From an uncultured Holosporaceae bacterium (GTDB lineage Bacteria; Pseudomonadota; Alphaproteobacteria; CAISOG01): a DNA stretch of 6,098 bases. The stretch is from positions 1 to 6,098 of the forward strand of contig CAISOG010000179.1 of NCBI GenBank assembly GCA_903887035.1. The letters are read 5' to 3'. This document shows positions 1 to 6,050 of this stretch, in pieces (positions within the stretch are counted from its first letter, which is position 1; every line of letters starts with the position of its first letter). The notes below the pieces were generated by a model. The model was not told the origin of the DNA, searched no databases, and saw only the letters and a list, made by a program, of their open reading frames with translations. Both the position numbers and the translations under genes were made by a program.

Positions 1-20
1 CGCCGCGTAAAGCCTTATGT

Positions 21-61
21 GCATTTTTAAAAATGCTCTGGGCAATTTCTCAGCTTTTTTT
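21..61 (+). terminator. Palindrome plus weak hairpin followed by a T-run (possible terminator of an upstream gene)
   Basis: Positions 21-36 (GCATTTTTAAAAATGC) form a perfect 16-bp palindrome. Just after it, CTGGG (38-42) can pair with CTCAG (49-53), including one G-T pair, around a 6-nt loop. This is followed by GC and seven Ts (55-61). The arrangement resembles a weak rho-independent terminator, which would belong to a gene ending to the left. A TAA at 8-10 could be that gene's stop, but only three codons of it are visible and it cannot be identified. The stem is short, so the call is tentative. If correct, the following oxidoreductase gene needs its own promoter downstream and its GTG at 64 is unlikely to be the start. 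Confidence 0.3.
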
Positions 62-162
62 GGGTGGGTGGCAAACTGAGTGCGTCCCCATCTTCTAAAC
101 CCACTTCTAAAATGACGTGCAACACAATTGACCAACGCCACCGTTCGGCGCAAAGTTTTGTC

Positions 163-801
163 ATGACCATTCGCTCCCTGTTCGCTGTTGTACAACGATG
201 GAACCGCAATAATAAGCTGGTACGTCGCCTGCTGCCCCTGCTGATTATTGCCCTTTTGCTGATTGGGTTATGGCTGGGTCTGCGCCACCACAATCGCCCC
301 GTGGAGGGCGGCGCGGTCATTGCCACCGCCCCCAACATCACCCTACCCGTGCTGGCCAATCGTGACGGCATTCCTCAAAAACCTGTCGAGAATACAGCGG
401 TCAAGATAAGCGGTGATTTTTCGTTGGAATCGGTACGAGGACAGGTGGCCATCGTCAATTTTTTTGCCAGCTGGTGCGCCACTTGTGAATTGGAACATCC
501 CAACCTGCTGACCATTCATAAGGAATTGCCCGATGTGGTAATCATCGGTGTGGCCTATCGCGATACGGGCGACCGCATTGCCAGCTATTTGGCGCGCCTG
601 GGCAACCCCTATTCAACCGTGGTGTTGGATAGCCATGGCCAGGGGGGCATCGCCCTGGGCGCGGTTAATGTGCCCGAAACCTTTGTGATTAGCCGCAATG
701 GGGTCATTGAGTATCGTCTGAAGGGTCCCATCACCCTTGGCCATTTGCAGGGAAAAATTATGCCCCTGCTTATCGCCCTGCAAAAGGATAAGGCGTCATA
801 A
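163..801 (+). CDS. Membrane-anchored thiol:disulfide oxidoreductase, DsbE/CcmG-TlpA family
   Basis: Predicted periplasm-facing thioredoxin-fold reductase. Family members reduce disulfides in apocytochrome c or its chaperones during cytochrome c maturation. Numbered from the ATG at 163 (212 aa), the protein has a short basic N-terminus (K18, R21, R22) and one membrane anchor at about residues 23-40. A thioredoxin domain follows at about 70-205. The active site is WCATC with cysteines 105 and 108, preceded by VNFFAS. The cis-proline loop is VPETF (P171), followed by ISRNGVIEYR, which strongly resembles the DsbE/CcmG pattern. The start is uncertain: the frame is open from GTG 64 and also has ATG 112, and none of the three has a convincing Shine-Dalgarno. 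ATG 163 is preferred because it gives a normal family length and a short cytoplasmic tail. No other ccm gene is visible, so a TlpA-like role outside cytochrome maturation remains possible. It converges on the hydrolase gene with a 31-bp gap. Confidence 0.85.
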   Translation: MTIRSLFAVVQRWNRNNKLVRRLLPLLIIALLLIGLWLGLRHHNRPVEGGAVIATAPNITLPVLANRDGIPQKPVENTAVKISGDFSLESVRGQVAIVNFFASWCATCELEHPNLLTIHKELPDVVIIGVAYRDTGDRIASYLARLGNPYSTVVLDSHGQGGIALGAVNVPETFVISRNGVIEYRLKGPITLGHLQGKIMPLLIALQKDKAS

Positions 802-832
802 GACTTATCTGACTTGGGCGTTTTGCTAGATT

Positions 833-1603
833 TCAGCCAGCCAACAATTTTGGCCTCCATCGTCGATACCCCCAACCCGCCAACATCACCAATGCGTGTT
901 CGACGTGCGGCACATACATGCCATGGAAGGGCGGTTTGGCGGTCGCAATCTCCGATGGGCAATTGATGACTGTCGTCCCCGTTGCCGACCATTCGCGGGT
1001 TGTGCGTTCATGGTGCCAGGGCGGAATAATCTCATCACGCGGATCAAAAAAATTGACGATGGTCAGCCCGACTTGGCCGACACGGGCGGGCGGCAGGGGT
1101 TTGGTGGCATAGCTTTTCAGCCGAGATGGCGGCAGCGCGGTGGTTCCCGCAAAGCTGAAGAATAAAACTTCCTTTGTCCAGCCGTGCTTTTTGTCCCAAA
1201 ACAATCGCTTGACCGACTCCATAGCCACCAACGCCCCCTGTGAGTAGCAGAAAATTACCACTCTATCGACCTGATCCAGGGTGGGAACCTTGGCCTGCAT
1301 CTGCGTTGCCGCCTGCCGCCCCAGGCCTTGAAATTTTTTGATGGTGGAGGGGCGCATCAGATCAACCCGATACAGCTTTCCATCCTCGGTGTAGTCGCGG
1401 ATACGGTGCGGCCTGATCCAACTGTACAGGGTGGGGGCATCCGCCTGCTCCTCCACCACCTGCCCCTGAATTTCAATAATCTGTCTGGGGTCGATTAGAT
1501 GCTGAGAAACGCTGCTCTCAATCGCTTTTCGCAACTGCTGCGCGGCGAATTGCAGCTTGCACTGAAAGCCGCTGAAGCTAAAAAACACCGACTGACGATT
1601 CAT
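833..1603 (-). CDS. Predicted alpha/beta-hydrolase fold protein, subfamily unrecognised
   Basis: A 256-residue soluble protein with no signal peptide or membrane segment, so probably cytoplasmic. The hydrolase call rests on a nucleophile-elbow-like segment, VVIFCYSQGALVAM, at residues 115-128. It has Ser121 in a C-Y-S-Q-G context after a hydrophobic strand and before a helix. A later strand, TIVNFF, is followed by D187/D190 (the D-E-I-I-P context favours D190). A C-terminal histidine lies in VPHVEHAL (H233 or H236). Spacing and order fit a Ser-Asp-His triad. The first elbow position is Cys rather than the usual Gly. Substrate and pathway cannot be told; esterase, lipase or thioesterase are all possible. 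The ATG at 1603 is chosen because AGGGGG lies about 7 nt upstream, with AAGGAG a little further up. An in-frame TTG at 1639 would add 12 residues but is less likely. The gene is divergent from the Atm1 gene across a long intergenic region. Confidence 0.7.
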   Translation of the reverse strand: MNRQSVFFSFSGFQCKLQFAAQQLRKAIESSVSQHLIDPRQIIEIQGQVVEEQADAPTLYSWIRPHRIRDYTEDGKLYRVDLMRPSTIKKFQGLGRQAATQMQAKVPTLDQVDRVVIFCYSQGALVAMESVKRLFWDKKHGWTKEVLFFSFAGTTALPPSRLKSYATKPLPPARVGQVGLTIVNFFDPRDEIIPPWHHERTTREWSATGTTVINCPSEIATAKPPFHGMYVPHVEHALVMLAGWGYRRWRPKLLAG

Positions 1604-1606
1604 CCA

Positions 1607-1624
1607 AAAACCCCCTGCTCCTTT
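1607..1624 (-). promoter_or_regulatory. Ribosome-binding site that fixes the hydrolase start
   Basis: Read on the minus strand, AAGGAGCAGGGGG precedes the ATG at 1603. AGGGGG is about 7 nt from the start and AAGGAG about 15 nt. The first has the right spacing, and this supports ATG 1603 over the in-frame TTG at 1639, which lies upstream of this site. Confidence 0.55.
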
Positions 1625-1799
1625 GCATCGATTGCGCAAAAAAGAGCATTTTATCGAGCTATTTTATTTTAATATTGTAAATTACGTATTAATACTCTAA
1701 AAAACCCAACCAAGAAAACACCGCCGTAGGGTTGGGGGGATGGAGTCGCCATAAAACCCCAAAAATCGTAAAAACATTTTTATTTACAAAACTATATAG

Positions 1800-1885
1800 G
1801 CCGTCATCCCCGCGTAGGCGGGGATCCAAATGACTGGGTGGGGCAGGCACAATTGATGGATTTCCGCCTGCGCGGAAATGACGGC
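1800..1885. repeat. Paired inverted REP-like palindromic element (BIME/MITE-like)
   Basis: Two 28-bp units, 1801-1828 and 1857-1884, face each other across a 28-bp spacer. Unit 2 reverse-complemented matches unit 1 at 23 of 28 positions; the outer ends are CCGTCAT / ATGACGG and the inner ends are ATCCA / TGGAT. Each unit is itself a hairpin. Unit 1 has stem ATCCCCGC / GCGGGGAT with loop GTAG. Unit 2, read on the same sense, has stem ATTTCCGC / GCGGAAAT with loop GCAG. Repeats of the 'CGTCATTCCCGCG..GCGGGAATCCA' type are widespread dispersed intergenic elements in Proteobacteria. No transposase is present, and no obvious target-site duplication flanks the element. Confidence 0.8.
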
Positions 1886-2027
1886 GCTTTGGGTTCTATC
1901 TTTCCTCTTCTCAATCCCCCTTGGCATTGGGGGGGCGGCACCTTAAGAATATAGACAGGCTTGCCCTGCGGTTCTTTTGCAACAGCCGTTTTTCTGATTA
2001 TCTCCCCCAGCCCAAAGCCTTTCCCTG

Positions 2028-3923
2028 ATGCGCCCCCCTCCTTCCGCTACCCCCGCTGCAGCTGCCAGCCGCCCTAGCAGCGCCGAATCCCGCTATCACC
2101 GCCAGGCCTTGGCCGCCGTTGTCCCGCTGTTGTGGGGGCGGGGCATTGACGATACGGGTTTAAGAATTCGCCAGCGGGTCTGGGGCGCCTTAGCCTTTCT
2201 AACGCTGGCCAAATTGGCGGGGGTTGCGGTGCCGCTGCTGTTTCGGGCAGGGGTTGACCGCCTGGGCAACATCGCCACCCTGGCCGCCTCACACCCGCCT
2301 GAGGTGGTGGGAGCCGCCGCCGTCATCGGCCTGATCGTGCTGTACGGGGTAATGCGGGTGCTGACCAGCGGCTTTAGTGAACTGCGCGACAGTTTGTTCG
2401 TGCGGGTGACCCAGCGGGCGGCGCGCCATGCCATGGGCAAAACCTTTAGCCACCTGCACCAACTGTCCTTAAGCTTTCACCTGAACCGCCAGATGGGCAG
2501 CCTGAGCCGCGCGTTGGAGCGCGGGCGGGAGGGGATGGAATTCCTGGTCACCTTTATGCTGATGAACATCCTGCCCACCGTGTTGGAGCTGGCCATGGTC
2601 ACCGGCATTTTGTGGGCAACCGCCGGGCTGACCTTTGCGCTGATTACCCTGGTCACCATTGTTGGCTATATCGTCTTTACCATTGCGATAACCGAATGGC
2701 GCACCCGTTTTCGCCGCGACATGAACCGATTGGCGGGGGAGGCTAGTAGCAAGGCGGTGGACAGCCTGCTGAACTATGAAACCGTCAAGTATTTCAGCAA
2801 CGAAGCGCATGAGGTTGCGCGCTTTGATCGCGTCGCCGAACAGTATGAGGAGGCCGCCACCCGCAGCCAGCTTAGCCTTTCCCTACTGAACTTTGGCCAG
2901 GCCGTTATCATCGCGGTTGGCATGACGCTGATCATGTGGTTGGCGGCGCGCGGCATTTTTCGCCAGCAAATGACGGTGGGAGATTTCGTGCTGGTCAACG
3001 CCTATTTGTTGCAACTCTACCTGCCCCTCAACTTCCTGGGCTTTGCCTATCGCCAGATTAAGCAGTCGCTGATTGATATTGAGCAGATGTTCAGCCTGCA
3101 GAATGAGGCGCAGGATGTGGCCGATAAGGACAACGCCACCCCCCTGCAGCTGCAAGATGGGGGGGTCGCCTTTGAGCATGTCACCTTCCATTACGATGCC
3201 CGCCGACCCGTGCTGCAGGATGTTAGCTTTACCATCCCAGGCGGCAAAACTCTGGCCATCGTGGGGGCAAGTGGCAGCGGCAAAAGCACCATTGCCCGCC
3301 TGCTGTTCCGTTTCTATGACATCACTGGCGGCCATATCCGCATTGATGGCCAGGATATTCGCGAAATCGATCAACACAGCCTGCGCCAGCAGATTGGGGT
3401 GGTGCCGCAGGATACGGTGCTGTTTAACGACACCCTGTATTACAACCTGGCCTATGGCCGTCCCGACACCCCGCGTGAGGCGGTGATGGAGGCCGCCCGC
3501 TTTGCCCAGCTGGATCGCTTTATCGCCAGCCTGCCCGAAGGCTATGACACGATGGTGGGCGAACGCGGCCTGAAACTGTCGGGGGGGGAGAAGCAGCGGG
3601 TTGGGATTGCCCGAATGCTGCTGAAAAACCCGCGCATTTTGATTTTGGATGAGGCCACCTCCTCCCTCGACACCCTGACGGAGAAGGAGATTCAGGCGCG
3701 CCTGCATGAGCTGGCCGCCAACCGAACCACCCTGATCATCGCGCACCGCCTGTCCACCATCATCGACGCCGATCAGATTCTGGTGCTGAACCAGGGGCAG
3801 GTGGTAGAGCAGGGTCGCCATGCGGAGCTGTTGGCCGCTGATGGTGCCTATGCCAACATGTGGCGGCAACAGGTGGAATCGAACACCCCTGACCCGTCCT
3901 CACCCAAACCAAAGCTGACTTAG
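2028..3923 (+). CDS. Atm1-type (ABCB7/HMT1-like) ABC half-transporter, permease fused to ATPase
   Basis: Inner-membrane homodimeric exporter. Characterised Atm1 family members move glutathione-linked compounds, glutathione-metal complexes or Fe-S precursors. The 631-aa length is typical. A proline/alanine-rich N-terminus leads into six predicted membrane helices, near residues 50-72, 90-112, 172-195, 198-220, 287-307 and 313-340. The family hallmark DSLLNYETVKYF occupies residues 245-256 and includes the Asn (N249) of the conserved cavity segment. The nucleotide-binding domain (about 380-615) is complete: Walker A GASGSGKST (413-421), Q-loop Gln461, signature LSGGE (517-521), Walker B ILILDE (D541, E542), D-loop SSLD (545-548) and H-loop His573. 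An in-frame stop at 1995-1997 leaves ATG 2028 as the only sensible start, though no clear Shine-Dalgarno precedes it. The gene ends one base before rnd. Family assignment is firm; the substrate is inferred. Confidence 0.95.
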   Translation: MRPPPSATPAAAASRPSSAESRYHRQALAAVVPLLWGRGIDDTGLRIRQRVWGALAFLTLAKLAGVAVPLLFRAGVDRLGNIATLAASHPPEVVGAAAVIGLIVLYGVMRVLTSGFSELRDSLFVRVTQRAARHAMGKTFSHLHQLSLSFHLNRQMGSLSRALERGREGMEFLVTFMLMNILPTVLELAMVTGILWATAGLTFALITLVTIVGYIVFTIAITEWRTRFRRDMNRLAGEASSKAVDSLLNYETVKYFSNEAHEVARFDRVAEQYEEAATRSQLSLSLLNFGQAVIIAVGMTLIMWLAARGIFRQQMTVGDFVLVNAYLLQLYLPLNFLGFAYRQIKQSLIDIEQMFSLQNEAQDVADKDNATPLQLQDGGVAFEHVTFHYDARRPVLQDVSFTIPGGKTLAIVGASGSGKSTIARLLFRFYDITGGHIRIDGQDIREIDQHSLRQQIGVVPQDTVLFNDTLYYNLAYGRPDTPREAVMEAARFAQLDRFIASLPEGYDTMVGERGLKLSGGEKQRVGIARMLLKNPRILILDEATSSLDTLTEKEIQARLHELAANRTTLIIAHRLSTIIDADQILVLNQGQVVEQGRHAELLAADGAYANMWRQQVESNTPDPSSPKPKLT

Positions 3924-3924
3924 C

Positions 3925-5124
3925 ATGACCACCAAAGGATCCCCCCCCTATCGCCTGATTACCACCCCCGCCGCCCTGAGCGAGCTGGTCACCAGCCTAG
4001 CCGATTGCACCGAATTGGCGCTGGATACCGAATTTATGCGGGAAAAAACCTATTACCCGCAACTGTGCTTAATCCAATTGGCTAGCAGCACGGGATGCTG
4101 GTTAATCGATCCGCTGGCTAAGGGAATGGATCTGGAGCCCTTACGAACGCTGCTGACGCGCCGCGACCTGACCTTTATCCTGCACAGCGCAACGGCGGAT
4201 ATGGAGGTGCTGTGGTACCAGTTTGGCCAGCTGCCGCAGGCGGTTTTTGATACCCAGGCGGCCGCCCGCCTATTGGGCTATGGCGACCAGGTGGCCTATG
4301 CCGAATTGGCGCAGCGGGTATTGGATTTGCATCTGAATAAGGCGGCACGGGGAACCGATTGGGGGGATCGGCCGTTGAAAGACAACCAGCTGGTTTACGC
4401 CGCCGCCGATGTGCAACATCTGCCGCTGTTGGCCGCCAAGTTAAAGGCTGAGCTGGCAAAACGGGGACGGCTGGATTGGTTGGGGGAAACGTCGGGCGAG
4501 CTGCTGAACCCCGCCAGCTACCAAAGCGATTTGAGCAATCAGTGGAACAAATTGGTTAACCACCGATGGAAAATGCCGCGCCAACAATTGCTGTACGGCC
4601 TGTTGCTGTGGCGTGACAAAATGGCGGAGCGTGTCAACCGCCCGCGCCGTTGGGTTATCAGCGATGACGTGCTGCAAGATTTGGCCGAAGCCGCCCCCAC
4701 CAACCAGGCGGAACTGGCCGCCCGCCGCAGCCTGCCCCCCAGTTGGCGCGATGGTGATAAGGCCGCATCCTTGCTGACCGCGATTACCGACATTATGGCC
4801 GCCCCCCCTGCCCTGCCGCCCATGCATCGTGGTGCAGTTCTGACGGGCGCGCAGGCCGCCTTTTTGGAAATGGCGAAACTGCTGCTGAAATTGCGGGCTG
4901 AGGAGGAAAAGATTGGTGCAGGGCTGTTGGCTTCGACCCAGGATTTGCAGGCATTTGCGGAATCTGTTGGCCAAAACGGCTCACAAGGCGGTCATGACGA
5001 CCAAATCCCCTTTTTGACGGGCTGGCGCTATGATCTGTTTGGCCGCTTTGCCCAACAGCTGGCCAACGGCAATCTCAGCCTGGCCTATCAAGATGGCCGC
5101 ATCATCTATCGCATGGCGGCGTGA
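3925..5124 (+). CDS. rnd: Ribonuclease D (DEDDy 3'-5' exoribonuclease with HRDC domain)
   Basis: Cytoplasmic 3'-5' exoribonuclease that trims the 3' ends of tRNA and other small stable RNAs using two metal ions. All three exonuclease motifs are visible. Exo I is LDTEFMRE, with D34 and E36. Exo II is HSATADMEVLW, with D92. Exo III is YAAADVQHL, with Y158 and D162, giving the DEDDy class. GTDWGDRPL before Exo III is also typical of RNase D. An HRDC-type helical domain follows at about residues 210-280 (QWNKLVNHRWKMPRQQLL, then LWRDKMAERVNRPRRWVISDD), and a second helical region fills the C-terminus. The 399-aa length is normal. The ATG lies one base after the Atm1 stop with no strong Shine-Dalgarno, so translation is probably coupled to the upstream gene. 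A run of eight Cs falls in codons 6-8. The gene converges on the HlyD gene with a 15-bp gap. Confidence 0.95.
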   Translation: MTTKGSPPYRLITTPAALSELVTSLADCTELALDTEFMREKTYYPQLCLIQLASSTGCWLIDPLAKGMDLEPLRTLLTRRDLTFILHSATADMEVLWYQFGQLPQAVFDTQAAARLLGYGDQVAYAELAQRVLDLHLNKAARGTDWGDRPLKDNQLVYAAADVQHLPLLAAKLKAELAKRGRLDWLGETSGELLNPASYQSDLSNQWNKLVNHRWKMPRQQLLYGLLLWRDKMAERVNRPRRWVISDDVLQDLAEAAPTNQAELAARRSLPPSWRDGDKAASLLTAITDIMAAPPALPPMHRGAVLTGAQAAFLEMAKLLLKLRAEEEKIGAGLLASTQDLQAFAESVGQNGSQGGHDDQIPFLTGWRYDLFGRFAQQLANGNLSLAYQDGRIIYRMAA

Positions 5125-5139
5125 GGCAGACTCCCCCCG

Positions 5140-6033
5140 CTATTTCTTATCCAGGGCTAGGAACACATCGACCTGCTGCCCCACAAAAACGGGCAGGTTG
5201 CCCTTATCAAACTCATAGATAACTTGCAGCACGCGGGTGTCCACCCGTTCGTTAAAGGCTCCGGTTAAGGATTTTTTGGGCACCACCAACGGCTCAATCC
5301 GTACAAAACGCAAGTCGATTGGCCGTTCTGGCTGCCCCTTAAGAAACGCCTTGGCGCCATCGGTCAGCGACACGCGGCTGGCATTCTGCTCATCCACATC
5401 CGCCCGCACCTGCAGGATGCGGGTTTCGCCCAGCACGACCACGGGATCGCTGCGATCATTGGCGGCAAATTCCCCCGCCCGCAGGTTGAGTTGCAGGACG
5501 GTTCCCGCCTTAGGTGCCTTAACGACCAGGCGATCCAACAGCTGTTGCACCTGGTACACCCCCGCCTCAGCCGCCTTTAACTCCGCCTCAGCCACCGCCA
5601 CGTCGTTGTGACGATTTTGCAGATCCTCTTGGCTGATGGCGCGTTGATCCTCAACCGACTGCAACCGCTGCAACTGGCCACGCAGCTTAGTTAATTGTGC
5701 CTGTTTCAGGGCAACATTGGCTTGATTGACCCGCAGCTGTGCGGCCAATTCCCGATCATCCAGCCGAAACAGCTGTTGCCCCGCCGCCACCTCCTGCCCC
5801 TGCTTCACCAGCATCTGGCTGACCAGCCCTGCTACAGGCGCGCCGATATTGACGTTTTCGCCGCGCGCTTCAACGATCCCCGCCGCCGCCAAGCTGGCGG
5901 GGTAAGGGTTGCTGACGGGAGTAACCGGCGGCGTTTGCGGCGCGGGTGGGCGATGCATCACCCATACCAGCACCAGCGCGGCAAAAAGTCCCGCCAGCGC
6001 CAGATATAGCGAAAATTTCTTAGTCAAAATCAC
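5140..6033 (-). CDS. HlyD-family periplasmic adaptor (membrane fusion protein) of an efflux/export system
   Basis: Adaptor linking an inner-membrane exporter to the outer envelope. The 297-aa protein has an N-terminal membrane anchor at residues 8-26 (LYLALAGLFAALVLVWV), then a proline-rich linker (29-45). The first half of the biotinyl-lipoyl-like domain is at about 58-93 (IGAPVAGLVSQMLVKQGQEV, GQQLFRLDD). A short, Gln/Ala-rich coiled-coil hairpin spans about 95-167. The second lipoyl half is at about 168-190 (RLVVKAPKAGTVLQLNLRAG), followed by a beta-barrel region. The coiled coil is short, suggesting an ABC- or DevB/YbhG-like adaptor rather than a long HlyD. The start is a GTG at 6033 with a G-rich Shine-Dalgarno (GGGGGTGA) just upstream that overlaps the end of the preceding gene, so the two are likely an operon. 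The partner pump is not identified. The downstream neighbour, rnd, is convergent and unrelated. Confidence 0.88.
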   Translation of the reverse strand: MILTKKFSLYLALAGLFAALVLVWVMHRPPAPQTPPVTPVSNPYPASLAAAGIVEARGENVNIGAPVAGLVSQMLVKQGQEVAAGQQLFRLDDRELAAQLRVNQANVALKQAQLTKLRGQLQRLQSVEDQRAISQEDLQNRHNDVAVAEAELKAAEAGVYQVQQLLDRLVVKAPKAGTVLQLNLRAGEFAANDRSDPVVVLGETRILQVRADVDEQNASRVSLTDGAKAFLKGQPERPIDLRFVRIEPLVVPKKSLTGAFNERVDTRVLQVIYEFDKGNLPVFVGQQVDVFLALDKK

Positions 6034-6037
6034 GGTG

Positions 6038-6050
6038 TCACCCCCCCCAA
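6038..6050 (-). promoter_or_regulatory. G-rich ribosome-binding site of the HlyD-family gene, embedded in a G8 tract
   Basis: On the minus strand, eight consecutive Gs (6048-6041) followed by TGA precede the GTG start by a few bases. This is the only Shine-Dalgarno-like sequence available and supports the GTG at 6033. It also carries the likely stop codon of the upstream gene, so stop and RBS overlap. Confidence 0.5.

Larger units (their letters stand above)
1604..2027. other. Gene-free divergent intergenic region (hydrolase / Atm1)
   Basis: About 420 bp with no supportable coding sequence, lying between two divergently transcribed genes, so it should hold both promoters. Positions 1640-1700 are very AT-rich compared with the surroundings and lie directly upstream of the hydrolase RBS, which makes that block the likeliest site of its promoter. 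I could not pick convincing -35/-10 boxes for either gene. A second AT-rich patch (about 1751-1798) precedes the paired palindromic element at 1800-1885. Closer to the Atm1 start, CCCCC (1916-1920) faces a G7 run (1929-1935) across an 8-nt spacer and could form a small GC hairpin without a T-tail. Confidence 0.6.

Noticed and set aside
27..371. Minus-strand open frame opposite the start of the oxidoreductase
   Set aside because: It has Arg/Ser/Pro-rich shadow composition and overlaps the membrane anchor coding region of the sense gene.
1801..1884. CRISPR-like repeat-spacer-repeat reading of the two palindromic units
   Set aside because: The units are inverted, not direct, there are only two, and the pattern is that of a REP/BIME element. 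No cas gene is present.
1916..1935. CCCCC...GGGGG hairpin upstream of Atm1 as a terminator or regulatory stem
   Set aside because: The 5-bp stem has an 8-nt loop and no T-run after it, so a simple base-composition effect is as likely.
1977..2004. Possible promoter before Atm1 (TTGCAA, then TATCTC 16 nt later)
   Set aside because: The -10 box is a poor match and the alternative GATTAT is spaced only 13 nt away, so this is not better than chance.
2883..3869. Long open reading frame (328 codons) on the minus strand inside the Atm1 gene
   Set aside because: It is antisense to a clear ABC transporter with all motifs intact. Its product is Gln/His/Gly-rich with no recognisable domain, as expected of a mirror frame of GC-rich coding DNA.
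4441..4974. Minus-strand open frame of 177 codons within rnd
   Set aside because: It is antisense to the HRDC half of RNase D, low-complexity (Gln/Gly/Arg-rich), and has no RBS or domain.
5237..6009. Plus-strand open frames opposite the HlyD-family gene
   Set aside because: They are shadow frames; the minus-strand product has anchor, lipoyl halves and coiled coil in the correct order.
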